A stretch of DNA of 8,648 bases from Acidicaldus organivorans. GTDB lineage: Bacteria; Pseudomonadota; Alphaproteobacteria; Acetobacterales; Acetobacteraceae. The DNA lies in the NCBI GenBank assembly GCA_000759655.1, contig KN173889.1, positions 3,188 to 11,835 on the forward strand. The letters run 5' to 3'. The notes under the pieces were generated by a model. The model was not told the DNA's origin, made no database searches, and was given only the letters and a program-made list of their open reading frames with translations. Positions 1 through 6,425 of the stretch are shown piece after piece. The translations under genes and the position numbers were made by a program. Within the stretch, counting starts at the first letter, position 1. Each line of letters starts with the position of its first letter.

Positions 1-303
1 TGTTCGATGCGCACCCTCGCCGCAATCGCCTATGGCCAGTCCAGCACGCTCCTGCTGCGGGCGGCGGACGTCCATCTCAAGGAGCGGCGCCCGCTCGTCC
101 TGCTCACCCGCGAAGCCCCGCTCCATCTCGGCCATCTCCGGGCCATGCTCGCCGCGACCGAACTCGGCGCCATCATCTGCCCACCGGTGCCGGCCTGGTA
201 TCTCAAGCCTAGGAACCTCGCCGAGGTCGAGACCGAGATCGCGGCGCGGGCGATTTCCCTGCTCGGCCTCGAGGCCGGGGCGCGGGAATGGGAGGGGCTT
301 TGA
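1..303 (+). CDS. ubiX: Flavin prenyltransferase UbiX, C-terminal 100 codons (5' end outside window)
   Basis: UbiX joins a dimethylallyl group to reduced FMN, making the prenylated flavin used by the decarboxylase UbiD in ubiquinone synthesis; it is a soluble cytoplasmic dodecamer. The frame is open from base 1 (Cys-Ser-Met-Arg-Thr), which matches the family CSMKTLA motif with Arg in place of Lys. There follow ADVHLKERRPLVLLTRE, then PLHLGHLRAMLAATELGAII, then PPVPAWY. These carry the conserved Lys of LKERR, the Arg of TRE and the Tyr of PAWY that belong to the family active site. The protein ends with a short Glu/Gly-rich tail (AGAREWEGL), as in other UbiX proteins. The ATG at base 7 is internal to the conserved core and is not the start. 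An intrinsic terminator follows directly, so ubiX ends its transcription unit here. Identification is secure; only the N-terminal flavin-binding half is missing. Confidence 0.95.
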   Translation, partial: CSMRTLAAIAYGQSSTLLLRAADVHLKERRPLVLLTREAPLHLGHLRAMLAATELGAIICPPVPAWYLKPRNLAEVETEIAARAISLLGLEAGAREWEGL

Positions 304-333
304 GGGCCCGGGAACCGGAGGGCTCCGGCCGGT

Positions 334-363
334 ACCGGAGCGCGGTCTTCTCCTCCGGTTTTT
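334..363 (+). terminator. Intrinsic terminator after ubiX
   Basis: A 7-bp stem pairs ACCGGAG (334-340) with CTCCGGT (353-359) across a 12-base loop, and the strand runs into TTTTT (359-363). A smaller hairpin, CCGGA/TCCGG at 315-328, lies just before it. The position, 30 bases after the ubiX stop, fits. The T tract overlaps the first bases of the FNR-type box. Confidence 0.6.
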
Positions 364-375
364 GATCCAGATCAA
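362..375. promoter_or_regulatory. FNR/FixK/Anr-type operator
   Basis: TTGAT CCAG ATCAA is an exact match to the FNR/FixK consensus TTGAT-N4-ATCAA. The symmetry extends one base each way (TTT at 361-363, AAA at 374-376), and only the two central bases break the palindrome. It sits between the ubiX terminator and the porin gene, 114 bases before the chosen porin ATG. The likeliest target is therefore the downstream porin, activated or repressed by a CRP/FNR-family regulator under low oxygen. I could not identify a convincing -10 element, so the transcription start and the sign of regulation are open. Confidence 0.75.
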
Positions 376-477
376 AGCTTCGCCGTCGATTTGTCCGAGG
401 CTGAGCCGCGCCCGTCTCTCGCCGCCCGCGCCCCGCGGCAAGCGAAGAGACGCGGATCACGAAAAGAGAAAAGAATG

Positions 478-483
478 AGGAGG
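478..483 (+). promoter_or_regulatory. Ribosome binding site deciding the porin start
   Basis: A perfect AGGAGG lies 6 bases before the ATG at 490. It is downstream of the alternative in-frame ATG at 475 and far from the TTG at 391, so both of those are unlikely starts. The later in-frame ATG at 583 has only a weak GAGG close to it. Confidence 0.75.
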
Positions 484-489
484 AAACCG

Positions 490-2103
490 ATGGGAATGGC
501 GGCGGAGGTCACCAGAGGCACCGGGCACGCACGGCGCGGGCATGGGCGGCGCAGGCTGGCGCGCAAGGCGCGCGCGAGGCGGATGGCGCTTCTCGCGGCT
601 CTTGCCGTTCTCTCGGGCGGAAGCGTGGGGCGCGCGGAGAGCGTGAGCCCGGCCGAGGGCGCCTATGCCGGGCTTCCCGCGGTCAATCTCGCCGCCGATG
701 GCGCGGGAGAGGTCTTCGTCACCGCCGATGGGCTCGCCATGACGCCGGTCGAGCAATGGTTCACCGCAACGCCGGAGAATGGCCGGAGTTTCGCCAATTC
801 CTATGCCTTCGTGCAGGAATTCGTCCGCGTCGGTCTCGGCTATCATTTCGGTTCCGGCGTGACGTTCTATGCGGAGGCGATGAGTCCCGGCCTCTTCGAT
901 CTCCCCACCAACGCCATCGCCCGCTACCCGCAGGGCGAGCTCGGCATGGGCGCCACCTATTACGCCGCCAATGGCAGCCGCGATGCGGCGGCGGTTTTTC
1001 TCAAACGCGCCTTCATCTCCCTCGACCCGCAGCAATTCGGCGGGCTCGGGCTCACTCTCGGCCGTTACGAATTCGATGACGGAACCGAAATCATTCCCGA
1101 CGATCCCGGGCTGCGCTGGCTCGTCCTCAACCGGCTCCAGCAGCGCCTGATCGGCTCGCGCTACGTGCTGGTGGGCGGACGCTCGCTCGATGGCGGCATG
1201 CTCACCTATGGCGACGGAAACCGCAACCTCACCGCCCTTTTCGGCATCCCCACCCAGGGCTCCTATCTGGTCGATGGCAATCCCGAACTCAACGGCGTCG
1301 ATGTCGGTTACATCTCACTCAATGCCGGGCCGGGCGTTCTTCCGGGCTGGCTCGGGCGGCGGAGCCTCGCCCGGCTCTTTTTCCTCCATTACGACGACAC
1401 CCGCGGCCTGCTGCTCCCTGACAACCAGAGCCTTGCCCAGCGCATCGCCAATAATGGCGCGGTCCATATCGAGACACTGGGCGGTGACTTCCTGCGCGAG
1501 ATCGCAGCCGGCCCCGGCGAGATCGACCTCATGCTGTGGGGCGCCTACCAGTTCGGCCAGTGGGGCAAGCTCACCCAGAGCGCCTACGCCTACAATGCCG
1601 AGTTCGGCTATCACGCCACCCAATGGGCGTGGCAGCCCTGGCTGCGGGCGGCCTATACGGTGGGCTCGGGCAGCGGCAATCCGGACTCCGGCACGCACGG
1701 GACGTTTTTCCAGGTACTGCCCACGCCCTGGTATTTCGCCAACTTCGCCTTCTACGACATGGAGAACATTGACGATGCGATGCTCGAGCTCGTCCTGTTC
1801 CCCGCGCCCTCCCTCACCTGGCGGACCGATGTCCAATGGCTTTCCCTCAATTCGCCGCAGGATGCGTGGTATGCCGGGGGCGGGGCGTGGAGCCCCGATA
1901 TCTTCGGCTATGAGCCGCGCCCGAGTTATGGGCAGAGCAGCCTCGGCACGGTGGTCGAGACGGCGTTGAACTGGGACGTGAACCGCCACGTCTCGCTCAG
2001 CTGGTATTTCGGGCACGTCTTCGGCGGGGCGGTGGTGGCGGCGAATTACCCGCTGGGGCGCGATGCCAATTTCGGCTTCATGATGTTCGCCTGGCACCTC
2101 TGA
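490..2103 (+). CDS. Alginate-export-family outer-membrane beta-barrel porin
   Basis: This is a predicted outer-membrane channel of 537 aa in the alginate-export (AlgE-like) family; the true substrate is unknown, and these barrels are common in bacteria that make no alginate. After the start comes an unusually long Arg-rich n-region (residues 1-31), a hydrophobic core MALLAALAVL (32-41) and a probable signal-peptidase cut near Ala49. The mature part is rich in alternating aromatic/glycine strands. Family-like stretches are LTLGRYEFDDG (188-198), GGRSLDG (229-235), QWAWQPWLRAAYTVGSGSGNP (378-398, split by strands), HGTFFQVLPTPW (403-414), FYDMEN (421-426) and VNRHVSLSWYFGHVFGG (497-513). The chain ends FAWHL, a hydrophobic terminal residue as expected for BAM-dependent barrels. 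The start at 490 is chosen for its AGGAGG. The gene stands alone between ubiX and a convergent gene, with an FNR-type box upstream. The family call is from memory of the domain's wording, without a search. Confidence 0.75.
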   Translation: MGMAAEVTRGTGHARRGHGRRRLARKARARRMALLAALAVLSGGSVGRAESVSPAEGAYAGLPAVNLAADGAGEVFVTADGLAMTPVEQWFTATPENGRSFANSYAFVQEFVRVGLGYHFGSGVTFYAEAMSPGLFDLPTNAIARYPQGELGMGATYYAANGSRDAAAVFLKRAFISLDPQQFGGLGLTLGRYEFDDGTEIIPDDPGLRWLVLNRLQQRLIGSRYVLVGGRSLDGGMLTYGDGNRNLTALFGIPTQGSYLVDGNPELNGVDVGYISLNAGPGVLPGWLGRRSLARLFFLHYDDTRGLLLPDNQSLAQRIANNGAVHIETLGGDFLREIAAGPGEIDLMLWGAYQFGQWGKLTQSAYAYNAEFGYHATQWAWQPWLRAAYTVGSGSGNPDSGTHGTFFQVLPTPWYFANFAFYDMENIDDAMLELVLFPAPSLTWRTDVQWLSLNSPQDAWYAGGGAWSPDIFGYEPRPSYGQSSLGTVVETALNWDVNRHVSLSWYFGHVFGGAVVAANYPLGRDANFGFMMFAWHL

Positions 2104-2118
2104 GGCCGGGCCGAGACA

Positions 2119-2147
2119 GGGGAGACCGGCTTGCCCTCCCCCCGTTT
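2119..2147 (+). terminator. Possible weak terminator after the porin gene
   Basis: GGGGAG (2119-2124) can pair with CTCCCC (2136-2141) across 11 bases, followed by C-rich sequence and TTT (2145-2147). It lies 15 bases past the porin stop in the convergent gap 2104-2205. The short T run makes it a weak candidate. No equivalent T-tracted hairpin is visible for the minus-strand gene. Confidence 0.35.
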
Positions 2148-2205
2148 CCTCTCTACGCGCCGTGCTTCCTTCCCTCCCGCACTTCCTTTCCTTCAGCCAA
2201 TGCCT

Positions 2206-5067
2206 TCAGCGGGCGCTCGTCGTGAACGGGGTTTCGTTCGCCCCGGCGAAGGCGAGGAGGTATTCATGGCAATAGGTCTGATGCGCCGCTTCGAGCGCTT
2301 CCCAGAGTTCGGCGGGCGGGGGGCGGGAGACGGCGCCGAGCGCGGCGATGGCGGCGTGATAGGCCTCGTGCGCCTTGTCGATCGGGCTTCCAGGGGCTGC
2401 GCCGAGCCGGCGCAGCGACGGCGTGGCCGGGCAGTGGGCCGCCTCGCCGAGGGTGGAGAAGTCGAGGAGCTGGGGCGCCTGGCGGAAGGCTTTCCTGAAG
2501 GCGCTGTAAGCGGCGAGATGGGCGGCATAGAGGCCGAAGAAGGTCTGCGGCCGCGCCCTGGCGCTCAGGGGCGGCGGGTGGAGGAGGGTCTGTTCGAGGG
2601 CGGGGAAGGGCATCGGCGGGGCGATGTGGTAGCCCTGCAGATAAGGGATGCCGAGCACGGCGAGGGCATCGAAGATCGCCGCCGTCTCCACCCCCTCCGC
2701 CACCACGTCGAGGCCGAGGTCGGCGGCGAGATCGACCAGGGAGAGGACGAAGCGGAGATCCTCGGGTCGCGCTTCGAGATGGCGGATGAAGGCCTGGTCG
2801 ATCTTGATCTTGTCCACGTTCATCTGCTTGAGGCGGAGCAGCGAGGAGTAGCCGACCCCGACATCGTCGAGCGCGAGGCGGACCCCGTGCGCGCGGAGCG
2901 CGGCGAGCACCGACTGGGCGCGCGGCGTATCCTCGAAGCGGCGGTCCTCCAGCACCTCGAGCACGAGGCGGCTCGCCGGGATGCCGTTCTGGGCGAGCGC
3001 GGTGCCCACCTCGTCGATCAGCCCGCCCTCGATCACGAGCGGGTCGAGATTGACGGTGAGATCGAGGGTGAGCCCCTGGCGGTCGAGCACGGCGAGATCG
3101 GCGAGCGCCTGGCCGAGCACGGCGCGGGTGAGGTGGCGGAGCTCGCTTTCCCCGAAGCCGGGCAGGAACTGGCCGGGCAGGACGAGTTGGCCGGCCGTAT
3201 CGCGCAGGCGGGCGAGCGCCTCGATCGCCACGATCCGCCCGCTTCGTGCATGCCAGAGCGGCTGGTACCACACCTCGACCCGTCCCTCGCCGAGGAGGAG
3301 CTGGGCGCGGTGCTGCCGGGCGCGGTCCTCCCCGGCATAGGCCCAGGGCCGCGCCCGCCGTCCCTTGGCCGCCTTGGCGCGGTAGAGCGCCTGATCGGCG
3401 CGGCGGAGCAGGAGCTGGGGCTGGCCCGGCTCGGCGTCGAAGGGAAAGAGGGCCACACCCATGCTGACGTCGAGCGGCGTTTCGAGCCCGGCGCGCGGAT
3501 GGTAGGGGCGGGAGAGGAGGGCGGCGAGCTGGCCGAGGAGTTTCTCGAGATCGTCGAGATCGCGCAGGTCCTCGAGGAGGAGCACGAACTCGTCCCCGCC
3601 CAAACGGCCGATGAAATCGGTCCGCCGCAGCTCCTGGCGCAGCCGCTCGGCGAAGGCGGAGAGCACCGCGTCGCCCACGTCGTGCCCATAGGCGTCGTTG
3701 ATCGGCTTGAAATCGTCGAGGTCGATGAGGACGAGGGCGAGCAGGCGGCGCCGGCGATCGGCGCGGGCGATGGCGCGGGCGAGCTCCTGATCGAAGGCGC
3801 GGCGGTTGTAAAGCCCGGTGAGCGGGTCGTGCAGGGCGAGATACTCGAGCTCCGCCTGGCGGGCGCGGAGCTCGGCGAGATCGAGGAAGTGGCCGACGAA
3901 ATGGGTGATCGCGCCGTTCTCGTCGCGCACCGCGGTGACGGTGACCCATTGCGGCCGTTCCTCGCCCCCTTTGCTGCGCCACCAGATCTCGCCCTGCCAG
4001 GCCCCTTCCATCTCCAGCCGGTCCCAGACCTGGGCGTAGAAGGCGGCGTCGTGGCGGGAGGAGCGGAGGAGTTCGAGCGGGCGGCCCCGCACCTCGTCCT
4101 CGCTGTAGCCGGTGAGGCGGGTGAAGGCGCGGGTCACCTTGATCACGCGGCGTTTCGCGTCGATGATGACGATCGCCTCCTGCGCGTCGAAGGCGTAGGC
4201 GGCGAGTTTGAGTTCCTCCTCGCGGCGGACGTCCTCGCTCGCGTCGCGGATGATGCCGACGAAATGGGTGATGCAACCCTCGACGTCGCGCAGGGGGACG
4301 ATGGTGAGCTGGTTCCAGAACGGCGTGCCGTCGGGGCGGTAATTGAGGATGCGGCCGCGGAAGATCTTTCCCGCGCCGAGCGTGGCGGCGATGCGGGCGC
4401 GGGTGGCGGGATCGGTCTCGGGCCCCTGGAGGATGTTGCAATTGGTGCCGAGGATGGACGAGGCCTCAAAGCCGGTGATGGCGGTGAAGGCGGGGTTGAC
4501 GGCGAGCACCCGTTGCTCGGCGTCGGTGATGATCACCCCCTCGCCGAGCGCGGCCATGGCTTCGGCGAAGAGGGCGCGTTCGGTGCCGAGCGCCTCGGCC
4601 TCGAAGAGGCGGGAGAAGACGTCGCCGAGCCCAAGCAGGAGACGTTCCTGTTCCGGTGTGGGGGTGCGGGCGCGGGGGCTGGAGAGAGCGAAGGTGCCGA
4701 CCACCTCGCCGGCGCGATTGCGGAGCGGCACCGACCAGCAGGAGAGGAGATCGAGAGCGCGCGCTTCGTTCTGGAGCGGCGCCCAGCGCGGGTCGGTGGG
4801 GATATGGGTGACGAAGACCGGGGCGCGGGTGAAGACGGCAGTGCCGCAGGAACCGGCCTCGGGGCCGGGGGGAAGCCCGTCGAGCAGGCTCTTTCCTTCG
4901 GGCGGGAAGCTCGGGGCGCAGACGAGGCGCAGCCGGCCCTCACCATCGAGGCGCATCACGCTCGCATAGCTTTCCGGCACCAGATACTCGGCGAGCCGGC
5001 AGAGGGAATGGCAGAGGGTCTTGAGCTCGGCGCCGTGTGTCGGCGGGAGAGAGGGGGAAAACGTCAT
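2206..5067 (-). CDS. GAF-LOV-like PAS-PAS-GGDEF-EAL cyclic-di-GMP enzyme with His/Cys C-terminal extension
   Basis: This 953-aa cytoplasmic protein (no membrane segments seen) combines synthesis and breakdown of cyclic di-GMP. Residues 13-157 form a GAF domain (AGSCGTAVF, then DPRW). Residues 171-280 are a LOV-like PAS with NC at 209-210, LQGPETD at 213-219, NY at 242-243 and FWN at 250-252. Residues 285-400 are a second PAS. Residues 407-570 are GGDEF with an intact GGDEF motif (490-494), metal-site Asp449 and an inhibitory RxxD site (481-484), so cyclase activity with product feedback is expected. Residues 583-830 are EAL with E616, N673, E704, D734-D735, K755, E791 and Q811 all present, so phosphodiesterase activity is plausible, but loop 6 reads DDVGVG instead of DDFGTG. 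Residues 831-953 carry H850, C879 and HxxxH (900-904), loosely like a CZB zinc-binding domain. The start is the first in-frame ATG; no good Shine-Dalgarno precedes it. It is divergent from the small barrel gene and near the hook operon. Which activity dominates cannot be read from sequence. Confidence 0.93.
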   Translation of the reverse strand: MTFSPSLPPTHGAELKTLCHSLCRLAEYLVPESYASVMRLDGEGRLRLVCAPSFPPEGKSLLDGLPPGPEAGSCGTAVFTRAPVFVTHIPTDPRWAPLQNEARALDLLSCWSVPLRNRAGEVVGTFALSSPRARTPTPEQERLLLGLGDVFSRLFEAEALGTERALFAEAMAALGEGVIITDAEQRVLAVNPAFTAITGFEASSILGTNCNILQGPETDPATRARIAATLGAGKIFRGRILNYRPDGTPFWNQLTIVPLRDVEGCITHFVGIIRDASEDVRREEELKLAAYAFDAQEAIVIIDAKRRVIKVTRAFTRLTGYSEDEVRGRPLELLRSSRHDAAFYAQVWDRLEMEGAWQGEIWWRSKGGEERPQWVTVTAVRDENGAITHFVGHFLDLAELRARQAELEYLALHDPLTGLYNRRAFDQELARAIARADRRRRLLALVLIDLDDFKPINDAYGHDVGDAVLSAFAERLRQELRRTDFIGRLGGDEFVLLLEDLRDLDDLEKLLGQLAALLSRPYHPRAGLETPLDVSMGVALFPFDAEPGQPQLLLRRADQALYRAKAAKGRRARPWAYAGEDRARQHRAQLLLGEGRVEVWYQPLWHARSGRIVAIEALARLRDTAGQLVLPGQFLPGFGESELRHLTRAVLGQALADLAVLDRQGLTLDLTVNLDPLVIEGGLIDEVGTALAQNGIPASRLVLEVLEDRRFEDTPRAQSVLAALRAHGVRLALDDVGVGYSSLLRLKQMNVDKIKIDQAFIRHLEARPEDLRFVLSLVDLAADLGLDVVAEGVETAAIFDALAVLGIPYLQGYHIAPPMPFPALEQTLLHPPPLSARARPQTFFGLYAAHLAAYSAFRKAFRQAPQLLDFSTLGEAAHCPATPSLRRLGAAPGSPIDKAHEAYHAAIAALGAVSRPPPAELWEALEAAHQTYCHEYLLAFAGANETPFTTSAR

Positions 5068-5257
5068 CGCGGCGCGGCGGTCACGTGAGGGCAGGACTCC
5101 CGGTTCATTGGGGCGGCGGCGGAAAGGCGGGTGGCGGTGCGAACCCCAGATCGTTCCAGTTTAGGGGAGGGGTGGTTAACATATCCTTTCCGGCACGCGG
5201 GTTGGAGCGGAAAAAGGTGCGGTCCTTGGCGAGGGATATCATCCTGCATCGCCCTGG

Positions 5258-5274
5258 TTGTACCGTTTGTACCG
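5258..5274. repeat. Two TTGTACCG direct repeats in 9-bp phase
   Basis: TTGTACCG occurs at 5258-5265 and again at 5267-5274 with one base between. The close spacing resembles a tandem regulator half-site. It lies about 190 bases upstream of the barrel start and on the far side of the triple octamer. No regulator can be named. Confidence 0.5.
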
Positions 5275-5305
5275 GATTCTCCTCTCCGTCGGAATTCGCT
5301 CACGT

Positions 5306-5329
5306 CTCGCGGCCTCGCGGCCTCGCGGC
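5306..5329. repeat. Triple tandem octamer CTCGCGGC
   Basis: Three perfect, gapless copies of CTCGCGGC occupy 5306-5313, 5314-5321 and 5322-5329, preceded by a partial echo. They lie outside any credible gene, about 130 bases upstream of the small barrel start. Such arrays can change copy number by strand slippage. Confidence 0.85.
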
Positions 5330-5391
5330 GTCGGTGAGGTGTGAAATTACGCGTTTATTTTCAACAAGATATGAAGGGGACCGGCATTGAC

Positions 5392-5424
5392 CGCACCGAA
5401 CCCGCGGCCCAGGTTGGGGGTGCG
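5392..5424 (+). other. Leader hairpin upstream of the barrel gene
   Basis: CGCACC (5392-5397) pairs with GGTGCG (5419-5424), and inside it AACC (5399-5402) pairs with GGTT (5412-5415). This gives about 10 bp with an asymmetric internal loop, 33 bases before the start codon. It has no T tract, so it is not a terminator. It may stabilise the mRNA leader of an abundant envelope protein. Confidence 0.4.
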
Positions 5425-5446
5425 CAAGTCGCGCTTTCTCAACTGG

Positions 5447-5452
5447 AAGGAG
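5447..5452 (+). promoter_or_regulatory. Ribosome binding site deciding the small barrel start
   Basis: AAGGAG lies 5 bases before the ATG at 5458, which begins a clean signal peptide. This favours 5458 over the in-frame GTG at 5341 and ATG at 5371. Confidence 0.75.
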
Positions 5453-5457
5453 ATGTC

Positions 5458-6270
5458 ATGCGCCGTCTCATCCCCTGGCTTGGAGCCTCGCTCTTCGCCT
5501 TGTTTGCCGCTCATGCGGCAGAGGCCCAGAGCTATCAAAGCTCCCAGAACCTGCCGGTGGTCAACGTCAACAACGAGATTGGCCTGGCTGCCGATATGAT
5601 GTTGCAGAACAACTTCGACAAGGAGCTTCCCGGCAATACCTCGCCCATCACCTCGGGCTGGCTGCCTGGGCTCGAGGCCAAGGCGAGCGTGATGCAGGAC
5701 GTGCTTGGAATCAGCAACGTCTATGCTGCGGTGCGCTATACGTTCAATGATGGCGGAGCTTCGCTTGGTCCCTTCCCACCCTATGGCGGAACCGTCAATC
5801 AGATCTCGAACGACCTCAACATCGAAGTCGGTAAAGGTTTCCTGATCACCCACGACTTCCTGCTCACGCCTTTCATTCAGGGGGGTTATGACAGCCTCCA
5901 GTCGAGCCAGAATTTCGGCGGGCAATATACCAGCGGCACCACCAATGGCTATATTGGTCTCGGCTTGCGCGCCGACTATGCGCTGACCGACCGTCTCGTG
6001 CTTACCGGCCGGTTGGGCTGGGCGGAGACAATCGATGGCAATGTCAGCATCGGCCCCACCAACATCAACCGCAGTCTCGACGACATGCCGATGTGGCAGG
6101 CGGGAGCCGGGTTCGACTATCTGATGACCGGCCATTGGCACCTCTATGGCGGCGTCGATTATACCGACTTCGCGCTCGCCGGCGGCGAGCCCTACATGCC
6201 TCCGATCGGCGCGGCCACCTCGAAATTCAACGATCTCAATTTCCATCTCGGTATCGCCTGGAGCTTCTGA
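5458..6270 (+). CDS. Small outer-membrane beta-barrel protein
   Basis: This 270-aa protein is predicted to sit in the outer membrane as an 8-strand-type barrel of the OmpA-like/outer-membrane beta-barrel superfamily; its substrate or partner is unknown. It starts with a classic signal peptide: MRRL, a hydrophobic core (residues 6-18), then AHAAEA with a cut after Ala23. The mature chain shows alternating hydrophobic strands separated by Gly/Asn/Ser turns, for example GYIGLGLRADYALTDRLVLTG, written here only in outline, and WHLYGGVDYTDFAL near the end. It finishes LGIAWSF, with the C-terminal Phe that BAM recognises. No peptidoglycan-binding OmpA domain follows. The gene is monocistronic: a long divergent leader lies before it and a strong terminator after it. 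Codon choice looks somewhat less GC-biased than in the GGDEF-EAL gene, which fits a highly expressed envelope protein but is not decisive. Confidence 0.8.
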   Translation: MRRLIPWLGASLFALFAAHAAEAQSYQSSQNLPVVNVNNEIGLAADMMLQNNFDKELPGNTSPITSGWLPGLEAKASVMQDVLGISNVYAAVRYTFNDGGASLGPFPPYGGTVNQISNDLNIEVGKGFLITHDFLLTPFIQGGYDSLQSSQNFGGQYTSGTTNGYIGLGLRADYALTDRLVLTGRLGWAETIDGNVSIGPTNINRSLDDMPMWQAGAGFDYLMTGHWHLYGGVDYTDFALAGGEPYMPPIGAATSKFNDLNFHLGIAWSF

Positions 6271-6303
6271 GACGAGCTCCCGACACGAATTTCGGGGCAA
6301 CGA

Positions 6304-6315
6304 ACTCCCGGGAGT
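6304..6315. repeat. 12-bp perfect palindrome
   Basis: ACTCCCGGGAGT is self-complementary and lies 33 bases after the barrel stop, just before the strong terminator. It may be incidental in GC-rich sequence or contribute to 3'-end structure. Confidence 0.4.
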
Positions 6316-6332
6316 GGGAGGTTGCGGGAGAG

Positions 6333-6365
6333 GGGCGGCAGGTCGGCAAAACCTGCCGCCCTTTT
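6333..6365 (+). terminator. Strong intrinsic terminator after the barrel gene
   Basis: A perfect 11-bp stem pairs GGGCGGCAGGT (6333-6343) with ACCTGCCGCCC (6351-6361) around a 7-base loop, followed by TTTT (6362-6365). It is 62 bases past the barrel stop and isolates that gene from the hook operon. Confidence 0.92.
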
Positions 6366-6425
6366 CGCCGGAGAGGGCAGGAATTGCCCGAAGCCCCCGG
6401 GAGTGCGCCCTGAGATGGGCCGAGG

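Larger units (their letters stand above)
5068..5457. other. Divergent intergenic regulatory region
   Basis: These 390 bases separate the divergent GGDEF-EAL gene and the small barrel gene and must hold both promoters. I see no convincing conserved protein in them. Notable content: a TTGTACCG direct repeat (5258-5274), a triple octamer (5306-5329), a locally AT-rich stretch (5341-5375) that is a reasonable promoter zone for the barrel gene, and a leader hairpin (5392-5424). In-frame GTG (5341) and ATG (5371) codons would extend the barrel protein N-terminally, but they lack a ribosome site and would bury its signal peptide. Confidence 0.6.

Noticed and set aside
391..489. TTG 391 and ATG 475 as porin starts
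   Set aside because: The AGGAGG at 478-483 is placed for ATG 490; earlier starts add an Arg-rich stretch with no ribosome site of comparable quality.
2191..2210. CTTCAGC direct repeat near the end of the GGDEF-EAL gene
   Set aside because: Two 7-mers 13 bases apart in CT-rich sequence are not enough to suggest function.
2131..5088. A 985-codon open frame on the plus strand, the longest in the window
   Set aside because: It lies almost exactly antisense to the GGDEF-EAL gene and its translation is a low-complexity Glu/Gly/Ala/Arg string with no domain. It results from strong GC bias at third positions removing stops on the opposite strand.
5108..5185. A 25-codon minus-strand frame (Pro-rich) starting ATG near 5183 after GAAAGGA
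   Set aside because: The ribosome-like sequence is only one base from the ATG, and the composition (runs of Pro from GCC/CCG) looks non-coding.
5064..5303. A 79-codon minus-strand frame whose TGA overlaps the ATG of the GGDEF-EAL gene (ATGA)
   Set aside because: The overlap hints at translational coupling, and the downstream gene lacks a good ribosome site. However, the frame starts at GTG without a ribosome site, has no recognisable features and crosses the octamer array. Conservation would be needed to revive it.
5341..5457. N-terminal extension of the small barrel protein from GTG 5341 or ATG 5371
   Set aside because: Neither start has a ribosome site, and the extension would place 29-39 residues ahead of a complete signal peptide; ATG 5458 has AAGGAG.
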